Shown here: one piece after another, positions 1 to 10,366 of the stretch
Layout: each line of letters starts with the position of its first letter
How positions within the stretch are numbered: the stretch's first letter is position 1
Assembly (NCBI GenBank): GCA_026119855.1
Contig: JAOWBW010000087.1
Span: forward strand, 1,612,001-1,676,000
Direction: 5' to 3'
Source of the DNA: Campanula takesimana
Taxonomy: Eukaryota; Streptophyta; Magnoliopsida; Asterales; Campanulaceae
Length of the DNA: 64,000 nt
Notes under the pieces: generated by a model
The model's database searches: none
The model's input: only the letters and a program-made list of their open reading frames with translations
Told to the model about the DNA's origin: nothing
Program-made: the position numbers and the translations under genes

Positions 1-1314
1 TAGTTGAAGGGCTAAAATGAAACATTTTTCCCTATAAATAGAGGGCTCATCCCCTCTAATTGGGGACAAGAATTTTTGATAGCAAAGTTACTCTCCAAAA
101 TTCTCCTCTCATCAAAATTGATTAATTTTCTTTGTGATAGATTATGGCACACTTTAGATAATGGTGAAGAACTACCAAGAGTAGTATCCCTCTTATCTTT
201 AATGTCCCATTTAATCTAAAAGAAAACACAATGATCAAACCATGATCCCTAAGTGAAGGAAGAAGCAAACTTGGGTCAATCAATTAATGATTTACCCCAA
301 GCTTGCTTAAAAATTGAATCTTTGTCTCATCTTCTCTTCATCACCTCTTCTATTTTTATTTATTTCTTTATTTAATGTCTTTTAATTTATGTCATTTAAT
401 TTATGATGTGATCCAAGCCTTGGAGTATCAATGGTGCCCTTCATGTTTAATGCATGATTGTGGGTTCAACCAAGATGATCAAGGCTTGTTATATTTATGT
501 CAATTTAATTAATGTCTTTACATTTCTTGCAAATTATATGAATTGGAACCAAGCCTTGATCCATTGTGCCCTTCATGCTTTATGCATGATTGTGGGTTCT
601 AAATCAAAGGGATAACCTAAGGCTTGTTATGATTTATGCAATTTATATTTATGTCTTTACTTTTGGCTTGGTGATCCATTGCACATATGGAGAGAGACCT
701 TGCATATTTATAATGTTTAGGATTATTTATGCTATAATGATCAAGTTTGGGTGGTAAAGTCTCAATCTTTACCATCCAAACTTTGATTCAACCATAATTG
801 AAAAGTCACAATTCTGTCCAGTTTCAACAGAATGCTCTGTTTCTGTTTGAAACTGGACTGTTTCTGATAAATCTGTAAAAAAACATGGGATGGCCAAACG
901 AGCCGTATGGATGGTTTAAACCAGCCATACGGCTAGTTTGGGCAGGGAGCACTTTTTTCCAGTTTTACCCCTTTTTGTTAAACTGATTGTAAAATAAACC
1001 TTCCTTGTTAAGTTTCTAACTGATTTCTGTTAAGAGTCAATTTCTCCCATTTTCAAACACACATGCACACACACTTGCACATTTTGGTCAACAAACACAA
1101 GGGAGACTCGGCTTTGTCCGAGGCGGCTTGGGTGACGTGAAACTCTTCCCAAGACGTAACCTGACCTCCAAACTAATAGAATCTCTAACCTTTCCATTTG
1201 TTGGGTTAAATAATTAACAAATGTGGCGACTCCGTTATGTTTTGCGTGTTAACCGTGTTTGGCGTTTCGCCCCCATCTCCGTCGTGACAGTCCGCGCGGG
1301 GCGGGATCCTTACA
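1..1314 (+). mobile_element. LTR of a Tat/Ogre-type Ty3/gypsy element, 5' end outside the window
   Basis: A TATA box (TATAAATA, 33-40) lies near the left edge, and the stretch ends near GGGATCCTTACA at about 1314 after a conserved GTGGCGACTCC block at 1223-1233. It aligns in reverse orientation with the more complete LTR at 46014-47552: both have the GTTTGAAACTGGAC-type block, the ATGATCAAGGCTTG-type block, paired near-palindromes around AGCC(G/A)TACGGCT, and the GTGGCGACTCC block before the end. From that comparison about 300 bp of U3 should lie left of the window. No primer binding site follows 1314, so either internal DNA has been lost or this is a solo LTR. Assignment to Tat/Ogre rests on resemblance to the LTR at 8200-9459, which is followed by a primer site and an Ogre-like gag. 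Confidence 0.7.
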
Positions 1315-2358
1315 ATAATAGCCATGATTGGCCTCTAGAGATGACCAGTTGAGTTGCTGAACAGCAGCGAACTCTTTCAATCTCCTTACCAAGGCGTCAC
1401 TCCATGGGGCCTTGTAACAGGATTCGGGGGCCTTATGGACTTTGGTCGGCACTGGGAACTCCCAACCAAGTCGGCTCTCTACTTTGATGACGTGGTTATT
1501 CTACTCCGATACCTTGCTGACTGAACTAGAGATTGGAGCAATGATTTTAGGTCTCCTCTGCTTACTCCGAATAGTCAGAACCTGTGTGGTGTCTTTAAAA
1601 CTTGGCTTGAAAAAATGATAGAAAGCCATAGGGCATGGCTCAAAGCACAAACTCCGGCACAAGACAATAAAAGATGTCAGATACCTAACCGCGTTAGCGC
1701 CCAGCATGGCAGGAACAGCTTGCCAATCCTCCAGAAACTCACAAATAAAATGATCAAGAGGTAACCGAAGTCCTAGTTTGAACTGTTTGAAGAAAAAAGC
1801 TACTTCTATGTGGTTCTAGTAGAAATCGGCCATCTCTTCATCAGTGGTCAGAGCAGGAGCGGGCTCGTACGATAAGTCATAGTCATCATGAGAAATTGTA
1901 CAGTTATTATGAAGATACTCGATCATCTCATCGCCAGCTTTCGGCTGCTTCGGCTTGTTGGGAGCCACGGTGTTCCCCCTTCGTCTGAGATTTCTACGAC
2001 TGTGACCCCGACTCCCCTCAGGGATGTCGTCTCTAAACTGATCTATTATCCTTGCAGAGGTACTTTCTCCCGACATAGCTGCAGAGGAACAAAGAGGGTT
2101 ATCATCAGAAGTCAAGACGGGGGATGCATTCAACCCCCTCATCCATACCACAGAAGCCGAGGGGATCACCTCGTCCTCCGACACAATGTAACAAGAAGAA
2201 ATATGGCTCAAAATGTCAGGCAGAAAGGAGAAAACCACTAAATTAGGGTTCATCATTTCAAGGCGATCGAAACGACGGCTATTGCTAGGCCAGTCTACCG
2301 TTCCATTGAAAGCCCTATATGTTACAAGAAATTCCTTAACCTCCTCCAAAGCTAGCAA
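1315..2358 (-). pseudogene. Antisense extra ORF of a Tat-type element (gypsy-transposon-domain protein), two nonsense codons
   Basis: One minus-strand frame runs from an ATG at 2358 to about 1315 (about 345 codons) and is broken only by two TAG codons, at 1818-1816 and 1503-1501. The first part is polar and charged, with an RRNLRRRG-type basic patch. After the first stop comes a conserved-looking block, including LPLDHFICEFLEDWQAVPA followed by a YLTSFIVLCRSL segment. This arrangement resembles the plant 'putative gypsy type transposon' domain (Pfam Transposase_28 family). Tat-lineage retrotransposons are known to carry extra ORFs in either orientation. Here the ORF is antisense to the presumed plus-strand element whose LTR begins at 3995. 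Both stops could derive from CAG codons. The domain name comes from pattern recall and was not searched. Confidence 0.6.
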
Positions 2359-3358
2359 AAACCAAGGACCATCTGTTCAACGATAAATCCTACGATTCAC
2401 TCTATGAAATCCCAGGCGGACCGATGACGAAAAATCAAAGGACATTCTAATGACGGAATAGAGGCATAACAGAGTGGAAAAGAGAAACGACAAAAGAAAT
2501 TGGAAATTCAAAGAGGGGGAAAAGTACCTGAATAAGCGATTGAGGTTGAGAATGGAGATAAGTGAGCGGAAAGAAGATGGAATGCCGGAACAATGTTGAA
2601 TGTTCGCCGGAATCGAGTTAAGCTTGACAGTCGCCGGTTGAATCGTCGGAGAATAAACCTTGAAGTTGTGAGGGTTTTGGCAAAGTTAGTAAAAAGTAAA
2701 AAGAGATTTAGGGATTTCAACCGCTTGGGGTTCTTGGTTCGGGTATACCCCGAGAATTTGACCCTTATCCGTCCGAGATCTCACGAAAATCTCGTGGTAA
2801 TTGGCGGCTGCACACGTCATAACCCTAAATCATCATTACCTATAATTAAGGGTTGTGGTTTCCCCATAAAGTAAAACGTCTCTTCACTTACCGTCTGCCG
2901 CCTGACACATGTGACATCACTAGTTTGTGGCATCATGAACCTAGAAAACAACACTCTCCTGAGGTCGCTAGCACAGACCGACGTGTGCACAGCAACATCT
3001 CAGTTTTGACCAAATCTGGTTAAGGCAAAAAGGCTATTGCGTACAATTATGTTACATGCCGACGTGTCAGACAAGACGAGTTGATCATATTATTGAAGAT
3101 CGACATCACGAAGCTGGTTGCATTAATGGAGGTATGAAGCAAGATCATAAAAGGTAAAATAGATCCAAGAGGGGGAACGAAGATTAGACAGACGATAACT
3201 AGAATACGGATAGTTTCATTACTATATCCATAAGACCCCACAAATAGGCCGGGGGCTTGGCCTTTACAAAGTCAAAAAAGAAGAAAAACTACACAGAAAA
3301 TCTAAAAACAATCCTATTCAGCATCCATAGCATCCCATTCATGATACCCGTCGTAACC
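2359..3358. other. Non-coding internal region of the Tat-type element
   Basis: About 1 kb between the two antisense ORFs. Short frames exist here (for example 2593-2874 plus) but none has recognisable domains or sustained coding character. On the minus strand it would be the 5' untranslated and promoter region of the ORF at 1315-2358. No repeat boundary or RNA gene is visible. Confidence 0.4.
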
Positions 3359-3667
3359 TCAGTCACTGTCCTCCATTGAGACATCTTCATCAATATTATC
3401 TTCGTCTTCCTCTCCTTCACCGTCCCTGCCGGAGCCATCATCACTATCATCGCTACTGTCCGAGGATTCCTCTTCATCAGTTTCCATGGGATCAGGAGAC
3501 TGATACTCTCCGTTGCTATCAAATGGTGATTCGTCCGCCGGAAAACTAGACTCCGGGGGAGCATCGTAATCGCTGTTGGCACTGTAGTCACTATGCAGTT
3601 GATGGTTTTAATCTGAAGAGTCCACTTCTTCAGGGAATGCATGCGAGTAAGATCTCTTGGACACCAT
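3359..3667 (-). pseudogene. Acidic antisense small ORF of the Tat-type element, one internal stop
   Basis: The minus-strand frame starts with MVSKRSYSHAFPEEVDSSD at 3667, meets a TAA at 3610-3608, and continues in frame to a TGA at 3361-3359. The C-terminal half is very rich in Asp, Glu and Ser (runs such as DEEESSDSSDDSDDGSG, then GEEDED). No catalytic motif is visible. Position and orientation, antisense and just upstream of the LTR that starts near 3995, fit a second extra ORF of a Tat-lineage element. The long minus-strand frame at 3289-3642 overlaps it in another phase and is a shadow. The premature TAA could derive from a CAA codon. Function unknown. Confidence 0.45.
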
Positions 3668-3994
3668 CTTTATTTCTTGAAGAAAGTTTTGAAGACAAAG
3701 AGGGAGATGGTAGAGTTAAGAATGAAGGATTTTAACTGATAAGTGCCCTTATATATTCCGGAATGTGAAGGAGGGTTGCCGATACTATTCATGATGGGAA
3801 TACAATTAATGAAGTTCCGCTTTCCAATCAGAATCATGATTACTTCTTGGGGGAAATCAAAAATTTGTAAGAATATAAAGATTTGGCGGCCGCTAGTCAA
3901 ATCAATGCCAGCACAATCATAATTAACCGAAGACGAAATAGTACAGTTTCTACTCGACATGTCGATATAGAAACTCGGGGGCCACTGAACGACA
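3668..3994. other. Non-coding DNA ending in a polypurine-like tract
   Basis: On the minus strand this is the leader of the acidic ORF. On the plus strand it ends with ACTCGGGGGCC at about 3973-3983, a G-rich tract placed like the polypurine tract of Tat-type elements just before their 3' LTR. Confidence 0.4.
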
Positions 3995-4590
3995 TGTATA
4001 AAACCGGGGTGTCGGACCGGGACATATACAGGCCCAAGCCCAATGACAAGGGCCCAGATGCAGCCCAACTGAGTCATGTGCCGAGGTGATAACCGTATGC
4101 CGACTTGTGCCGAATTGATAGGGATGAGGCTGCATTCCTAAAATTCCGCCATACCAACAAACAAACTCCATATCATACGCAAATACAAAGGATCCTTATC
4201 TAAACAAGGAGATCTCTACTACAATACAAACAGGATATCAATCATCCTTATCATGACTCCATCTCATCAGAATACTAGTCACACTTCAACACGGGCTCTC
4301 TGGATTTTCTAACAAGTCAGGACTCATTCACCCATGCCTATATAAACAGGTCCTCCATACAGGAAACGGGTAATGAACTCTTTTGTCTCTAAACTATAGT
4401 CAATTGATTTCTCTAATTTCATACACAATCCGTATTCTTATTCTCACGCCGGAGGGCCTTCGCCGGTGAAGCCCCGGCGTAGTTTACGTTTGTTCATTGT
4501 GTGCAGTATGCGTACGAGGAGGTTTTCATTGCTGGATTTATCCGAACCGCTAGACGAAGGGCTGATCCGGTACGTTTTAGCAGCATCAGT
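3995..4590 (+). mobile_element. LTR of a Tat (Retand-like) gypsy element
   Basis: The probable start is TGTATAAAACCGG at 3995, after a G-rich tract. A TATATAAA promoter motif lies at about 4339-4346, and a diagnostic block at about 4441-4485 reads TTCTCACGCCGGAGGGCCTT and then GCCGGTGAAGCCCCGGC. A close relative of that block (TTCTCACGTCGGAGGGTCTT, then GCCGGTGCAACCCCGGC) occurs in the LTR at 7181-7771. The right boundary, near TAGCAGCATCAG at about 4590, is approximate. It is probably a 3' LTR, because no primer binding site follows and ORF-bearing internal DNA precedes it. Confidence 0.6.
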
Positions 4591-4870
4591 TCCTAATTCA
4601 TTTACGCTTCCGCAATCGCACTAAGTTTACATAAAATATATTGTATTCTTTCTTGTACATATCATTCCAGTTTTATAGTTTACCGGGAACTCGTTGTATA
4701 CGGCTTATATATTGAATGCAATACAGAGAACAAAGTTGGGTCTTCTGGTTCATCTTCGTTCTTTCACGTAAGGTAGACTTCTTCTGGTCTTTACATATAA
4801 AAAATAAGTAGGGTGGGGTCCCCATATTTTTTCTCATTTCGGAGTCCAAAGTTACCACTATTAAGGTGTA

Positions 4871-5111
4871 CTCCCTCCGTCCTGGACTAAGGTTCTTAGT
4901 TTGACTTTACACGGTGATTAAGAAAAAGTAAATGTTGTGAGTATGAAAAGTAAAGTAAGAGAAAGTATAAGAAAGAAAGTGGGTAGAAAGTTTTTGTTGT
5001 GAGAATGACAAGTGGGTCCCATTATCTATTTTAGGTAATAAAGCAACTAAAAATCTTAGTCTGGGACAAACAAAAAAAGAAAGTAAGAACTTTAGTTTGG
5101 GACGGAAGGAG
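4871..5111. mobile_element. Stowaway (Tc1/Mariner) MITE
   Basis: A 241-bp element with terminal inverted repeats CTCCCTCCGTCC at the left and GGACGGAAGGAG at the right, as expected for Stowaway families. A TA target duplication flanks it (4869-4870 and 5112-5113). Its right half matches the truncated MITE fragment found three times further on (28051-28208 and copies). It has no coding capacity. It lies about 150 bp downstream of the stop codon of the secreted-peptide gene on the minus strand. Confidence 0.9.
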
Positions 5112-5257
5112 TATAAATTAACTATACCATGCTTATGGAAAGAAAATAAGAAAGATATATTGCTTATGTTATAATATGCACTTTTAAGTTAGAATTGCGT
5201 GATTTATATTTATAATCATATTGAATACAGAGTATAAAATATGTAAGTGAAAATAGC

Positions 5258-6550
5258 TTACATTTTGTTGATGTGGCAAGTTTTTGTATTGTAATCGCAG
5301 GTGCAATTAACTTCACGACGAACGAAACAATCAGCGGCTGAAAAGTTCTTGTATGTCCTATCCCATGATTGTTTTGAACTTTGAAGCAGATTGTTGATCG
5401 CAACAACTGAAAGATGTTATAAATCACACACAATAAGAGGCAGGAACACGAACACACACTGATACACACACATATTTGTATACATATACTCCCTCCTTAA
5501 CTTTAAGTTCTTTTTGACTACTTTTGGAAAGAAAAAAAAAAGGTCTTTTTGACTTTGCATTAATATTAAATAAATAATGAAAAAAGGATAAACAGTTCTA
5601 CTGGATTGACGACATAACTATATATATAAAAAAACAATATTCAGAATATAAGTGGGTAAAAAAATTGTTTTATATGAATATAAAGAAAACCTTGTTCATT
5701 AGACTGGTGATAATTTGTCATTTTAGAAATGAAGTAAACTGTGAGCCTTATACTTATACCGAGATATACCAACAAAAAAAAGAAATTGTGAACTTAAAAT
5801 TGGGATGATTGAAGTATAACATTACCAATTTTTAACATTAGCAATGAAAGTTTGTCACTTTAACACTAACACTTTCATTTTGAAAAAAATGGTTTTTCTT
5901 ATTAAATTGAACAAAGTCTCTAAAAACACGTTTTTCTTAAATCGATAAAAAAAATTGATTTTTTTATAATATTTTGCGATTAAGATAATTAATCAATCAT
6001 CTACCAACTCCTTCAATTTTTGGGTTTTGTTTCCCATCTCTTTATGTGGGGTGATAGAGTGATGAACATGAAACATAAATAGTCTCATTTAATTTGAGTA
6101 TGAGAATCAGAAAATGAGTTTTTGATGGACAAAAAGGGGTACGTACAAATTGATATTGACGATATTTAAATATCTTTTAGAAGAGTAAATGAAAAAAAGA
6201 AGAGAGAAATTGCCGCCGAGTAGGCTTTAGTAATAGAAACACATAGTTTCTCGTGTTTTCACCTCTCAGTGAATAGATTCGGAAGAAAAACAAAGAGTTT
6301 TCCGTGTTCTCGTTCTTGTTCTCGTTAATATTTACCCGTTGTATATTACACGCAGAATGAAGTAAACTATACCTTCATAAAGTGGAAGAACCGCCTTGGC
6401 AGTAGGAATGGGAGATGAACCAGTCCCTTGATCCCCTGGATCTTCCCGGTAATTATCGCTGAAGGTGCCGGAGCTGTCGCCAATGGTTGTGCCACAGTAT
6501 TGCGCCAAAAGGTCCCAAACAAGCAAAATAACAAACAAAAACCGGTTCAT
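5258..6550 (-). CDS. Two-exon gene for a small secreted cysteine-containing peptide (unrecognised family)
   Basis: Exon 1 is 6550-6373 and exon 2 is 5406-5258 on the minus strand. They are joined by a 966-bp GT-AG intron (donor GTATAG, acceptor CATCTTTCAG) that keeps the frame (phase 1). The product is 108 residues. Residues 1 to about 19 (MNRFLFVILLVWDLLAQYC) form a hydrophobic signal peptide. The middle is Gly/Ser/Asp-rich, and the C-terminal 25 residues carry four cysteines (ADCF, NCTC, KTC). I do not recognise the family; the layout is that of an apoplastic peptide. A TATA box lies 49 bp upstream of this start. A longer frame begins at 6637 but would place the TATA box inside the coding region, so the start at 6550 is preferred. 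The intron holds a MITE-like insertion, and transposons flank both sides. If exon 2 were longer the protein would change, but the stop is directly in frame. Confidence 0.6.
5489..5814. mobile_element. Degenerate Stowaway-like MITE inside the intron of the secreted-peptide gene
   Basis: The left end reads CTCCCTCCTTAACTTTAAG, and the right end is an imperfect inverted copy (AACTTAAAATTGGGATGATTG then AAG). TA dinucleotides sit at both borders (5487-5488 and 5815-5816). The interior is AT-rich and non-coding. The terminal repeats have diverged, so the right border is less certain than the left. Confidence 0.45.
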
Positions 6551-6598
6551 TTCAAAGTAGTGATCAGTTTTGCGACGTGCCTTTGCAAATGAACTTTG

Positions 6599-6604
6599 TA
6601 TATA
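6599..6604 (-). promoter_or_regulatory. TATA box of the secreted-peptide gene
   Basis: TATATA reads on the minus strand within AGATTATATACAAAG, 49 bp before the ATG at 6550. That spacing allows a short 5' leader of roughly 20 nt. It is an inference from position; no other core element is evident. Confidence 0.45.
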
Positions 6605-6794
6605 ATCTTGTTCTTCAATTGAGAAGCTCATCCTCAATTATTGAAGGACAAACTTCTCGATTGCTGTCTGTGTCGATGTTGTTTGCTTTTTATGGTATTG
6701 GTCCCTATACTAAAATTTGAAAAGGACATATTCTTGTGTTGTTCAAAGTAAATGCAATCAATCTTCTTTTCAATTCCCTTCCAGGGAAATGCTA

Positions 6795-6950
6795 GGGGCA
6801 CAAAAGAGTTCACAAAATGATGGATACAAAATGAGGTGGCGATATTTTATTGGTTACATCGATAGTGGACCCGGCACACTCTAATTAAAAACACCAATAA
6901 AATCTTGACACATCATTTTGTAAGCCACATTTTGTGACACTTTTATTATG
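6795..6950. mobile_element. Candidate MITE with about 48-bp inverted repeats
   Basis: The 29-bp arms at 6826-6854 and 6893-6921 are inverted copies with about 23 matches; both end in TTTTATTGGT on the inner side. The similarity extends outward through CACAAAATG motifs to about 6795 and 6950. The short interior has no coding frame. The terminal motif GGGGCACAAAAG does not fix the superfamily, and no clear target duplication was found. Confidence 0.45.
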
Positions 6951-7180
6951 ACTTTATATTTACCCTTCCATTAATATGAGTCGTTAGATTACATTAGGTA
7001 GCACCATTTGTCTTTCGCTTAATTATTGGTCTATATACTGGGTAAATACTATTACACCACATATATTTTTTTACTTTGTAGTTTCTTTAAATGTGGCATT
7101 ATATTATCTTACTTAAACCCCTAAAAAAATCTTAAAAATTACTCCAATTATTTAAATCTTCTCGATCGTTACAACAGGTC

Positions 7181-7771
7181 TGAAAGGGATAACCCGAACT
7201 CAAATCCGGACCCTTGTCCGTGCTCGTCTGCTCGGTCCACGAGCTGAGCCCAATAGCAAGGTCCACTAGCCCTCCAAACAAAAGTCAGGAATAACGCCAG
7301 AGTCAGCTCGTTTTCTCAGCTCGCCCAACGTCTAGCCCAGCTCGGTTTCTTCGTACGCTAGGCCTTCTAGAAGAGCCTAAAGGCTACTCCGGTCCATACG
7401 GGCCCAACCCAACTAGGTTCCTTGGGCCTCAGCCCTCTCCAAAACCCTAATATGGATAAGGATGACCTGGATGACCTCATACAAGGACAAAGCTGACCTC
7501 ACCTTATCCACTACTTGGAGAGCAAGCCGATCCTGGTCCTATAAATAGGCGGATTCAATGTTCTTGGAGAGGTTACTCTCTCTTCCCCTAAGCAATACTA
7601 GCTTCTCTCTTTTTTCTCTTTTCGGTGAACGGACTAACTTATTCTCACGTCGGAGGGTCTTTGCCGGTGCAACCCCGGCTAAGCTCACGTGCGCTTATTT
7701 TGCAGGTCCAAGCAAGTGTTCTAGTTATCCTACCGTGGATCCGGCCTTGACGGAATTTTAATGCTCGATCA
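7181..7771 (+). mobile_element. 5' LTR of a Tat (Retand-like) gypsy element
   Basis: It starts TGAAAGGGATAACCC and ends GCTCGATCA, directly before a primer-site-like sequence at 7773. It has a TATAAATA box at about 7541-7548 and the block TTCTCACGTCGGAGGGTCTT shared with the LTR at 3995-4590. The two LTRs are related but clearly different copies. Internal DNA follows but is cut at 8199 by the start of another LTR. Confidence 0.65.
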
Positions 7772-7772
7772 A

Positions 7773-7790
7773 TTGGTTCCGATGCCGGGA
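7773..7790 (+). promoter_or_regulatory. Primer binding site of the Tat element (decayed tRNA-Asp type)
   Basis: TTGGTTCCGATGCCGGGA lies one base after the LTR end. It resembles the tRNA-Asp-type site of Athila/Tat elements (TGGCGCCGTTGCCGGGGA) with several mismatches. The position fits; the tRNA identity is an inference. Confidence 0.45.
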
Positions 7791-8199
7791 ATGCGAGAAA
7801 CTTGCTAGACCTTTCTGCTGATTCCGGCAAGATTCATCGTTTGTCCGCCACTGACATCGCCTTTCATTTGCCACGTCTAGCATAATGTTGCAAACCCGAG
7901 AAACGCACAATCTGAATACCCTCACATTCCCGGAGTATTCACAGCTCCGGGAGACTCTCAACCATATCTACCCACCGGCGTGTTGACCAGAGCTCAGCTT
8001 AGGCCTACAAGGTGGAAATGTGCCAACTCAGACAGGCGAGGCACTTAATGACGTGCCGCCAATCGAGATCATTTCCACCGGCGAATGTCTGAATATGCCC
8101 AGAAATCCTCAGGTGACCTATACTCAGCGAACAACGGGTATTCCCCGTGATGATGTCGGACCCAGCAGCGTGAATCCCGCCACAGTGGTGGCTGGCAGG
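7791..8199 (+). pseudogene. 5' leader and N-terminal gag remnant of the Tat element
   Basis: A plus-strand frame from about 7885 (MLQTRETHNLNTLTFPEYSQ) is interrupted by a TGA at about 7984 and then continues in frame (PTQTGEALNDVPPIEII region) until the LTR at 8200 cuts it. The Pro/Thr-rich composition and the position behind the primer site suggest the variable N-terminal part of gag, but no conserved gag core is present. No continuation of this element was found to the right of the Ogre-like insertion. Confidence 0.35.
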
Positions 8200-9459
8200 T
8201 GTTAGTACCCAACCTGAAAATGAGTTATTAGGCATTCCAGAACTCACAGGGACCTCCTAGGTATTTACAAGCAGTGCAGGACTTATCTGGAAATTCCCGA
8301 AAAGCCCAGATAAGAGGATACTCTCGACTGAACATATGAGGGATCGAAGATAGACGTTATCCAGGAGTTCTCCAGAGTCCAGATTAATCAAAGCCTTGGA
8401 AACCGTGTCAATCTATTGGTTTGGCCGGGCGGCCAGTCTGGGATGGGCCGGGCGGCCAGTCCTTCCGGTTCAGAATCCCTATAAATAGGTGACCTCAGTT
8501 CATAATCAGAAACAACAATTCTCTCCCCCGAGTTCCACAACCAAAACTGATGGCAGAACACTCTCTCCAAGCCTTTCTAGCAACCTCGAAGGTCCGACGA
8601 ATCCACGTACGAGATTCGACTTCGTTCTTGTCAAGATTGGTGAGAATTCTACATGTTTTCTTAGTTTAGATCTGATTTATGCTAGTTTCATTATGTTTAT
8701 ACATCTATATTCATATGATTCATAACGTGTTCTTCATGTTCTTACTAGAATTCATAATATGCTCTATGACGAGGGTAGCGATCTTCATGCTTATGTTTTA
8801 TTTCATACATATTTCATGATGTTCTTATTACTATGCTAGATCTACGGCTTATCATGCGTAACTTTCTAGATCTAATACTTTAATCCCTATTCATATGCAT
8901 AGCCGATGATGATCTCCAAGATCTAGGAACTACTTCTAAACCCTTAACTATAGGTAAATATTCCCATGATCAGTAACTCTCCTATGATGAATGTGATGAC
9001 TACACATTGATCTTATCAGTGGTATAATCATTATTCTAGGATGTGATCATCTTGTATGTTTCTTTCTCCTCCCTCCTCATTATGCATGATCCCCTTTTCT
9101 TCTCTCTATTTCAATTATGTGCGAACTACGTCGACCTGAGCTTCTCATCACAAGAGGAACGTAGGAAATCTTTGGATCCGGTCTAAATCACTAACACACA
9201 CTAACACATTTATCATGATAGAAAGTCCGATTTATCAGGCGATATGAGTGATAACTTGATATTCTTCTCTTATCATAACTTGACCCCCGAACCCTCTCTG
9301 TTAGCTTTTCTCAATGTTTTAGCTCGATAAAAACAATGTGGCGACTCTTAATAAGTTAAATGCCAAGTTGAATATCCTAATCCCATAGAAAAGATAAAAT
9401 AAGATAAATAAAGAAAAAACTTCCCGTGCGTCTCCCGCATTCGGAAAGGGGTATTCACA
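8200..9459 (+). mobile_element. 5' LTR of an Ogre-like (Tat lineage) gypsy element
   Basis: The 1260-bp LTR runs from TGTTAGTACCCAACC to GGGGTATTCACA and is followed by a primer binding site. A TATAAATA box is at 8480-8487, just downstream of two GGCCGGGCGGCC-containing near-palindromes (8424-8458). A GTGGCGACTC block near 9340 also marks the related LTRs at 1-1314 and 46014-47552. A truncated copy of this LTR forms the 3' end at 12783-13418, and a minus-strand solo LTR of the same family lies at 19378-20421. Confidence 0.85.
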
Positions 9460-9460
9460 G

Positions 9461-9478
9461 TGGCAACTCTGCTGGGGA
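9461..9478 (+). promoter_or_regulatory. Primer binding site of the Ogre-like element
   Basis: TGGCAACTCTGCTGGGGA follows the LTR end by one base. Ogre-type elements use a tRNA-Arg-type site of the TGGCGACTCTGCTGGGGA form, which differs here at one position. Confidence 0.7.
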
Positions 9479-10366
9479 TTAGCTTTGAACATCTTCAAAC
9501 ATTAGAGGGTCAAACTTTCGTCAATATCATGATTGTACTTACTTGTTCTTTTCCCCTGTACTTTATCTCTTGTGTATATCTGCTTCCCTCGTAACTATAG
9601 AGCGTTAACATCTTAACTGCTCTCCCTTGTACTATTCTAACTGTTTTGCATTGCATACATGTAAATACAAAAAACTCTCTGTTTTCTCCCTAAAAATAAC
9701 TATTTGTTGTCCGCACACTACCACTAGGTCCGTGTCACACTGCACACCCTACTGGATACTCCGCTGAGTGCACATATTTTGGTGATCCTGTCGCCTCTAT
9801 CTTCGTGGCACCCGGGCTATCTAACTCGCCGTTTTCACTTGTGAAGCGGTCGAGGTTAATCCTTGTTCATTTCTAAAACCCTGCACTCACAGAGTCTAGG
9901 ACACTCCAAAGTTGACCGGTTGGTTTGACTAGCTTTTCTTTATAGACAATTAACGTGTCGTTCATGCCGTCATCCGTTAAGTCTTTAATGAGTTGAGATC
10001 CTTCGAGAAAAAAGGACAAAAAAATGAAATTCCCTATGAGGATGTGCATATGGTAAGCCGAGTGATACTGTGTACAAGGATCTCAACTCGTTAAAAACTT
10101 AACGGAAGTAACAACGACGTTACGTTAAATGCCTTTAAACAAGGGTTAGTCGCTAGGATCCGTTAGGTTGGTGGAAGTCGCTTGCCCTATAAGACCCTCG
10201 CCCAAATTGTCCGTTTGGGATGTGCAATACAGGTGAAAAACGAGGGGTCTATAGACGTAGTGATGACCTCCACTGATCCAGGTTTTGTAGATAGTAACCC
10301 AAAAAGGGGTACCCCTTCCAACCATTAGGACTAATAATACATTGTTTTTGTAATTAACAAAATACA
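9479..10366 (+). other. Untranslated leader of the Ogre-like element, with a hairpin
   Basis: About 890 bp between the primer site and the first gag-related ATG. No coding frame is supported. An inverted repeat of 30-nt arms (9974-10003 and 10076-10105, 28 of 30 matching) could fold into a stable RNA hairpin with a loop of about 72 nt. Long structured leaders are usual in this lineage. Confidence 0.6.

Noticed and set aside
1888..2241. Plus-strand 117-codon frame
   Set aside because: It lies opposite the better supported minus-strand Tat extra ORF and lacks domain character.
4673..4858. A third, downstream exon for the secreted-peptide gene
   Set aside because: An AG acceptor near 4856 could be used, but exon 2 already ends with an in-frame stop, and the candidate exon shows no cysteine pattern or conserved-looking end.
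8005..8247. Minus-strand 80-codon frame across the LTR border at 8200
   Set aside because: It spans two different elements (Tat gag remnant and Ogre-like LTR), so it cannot be an ancestral gene.
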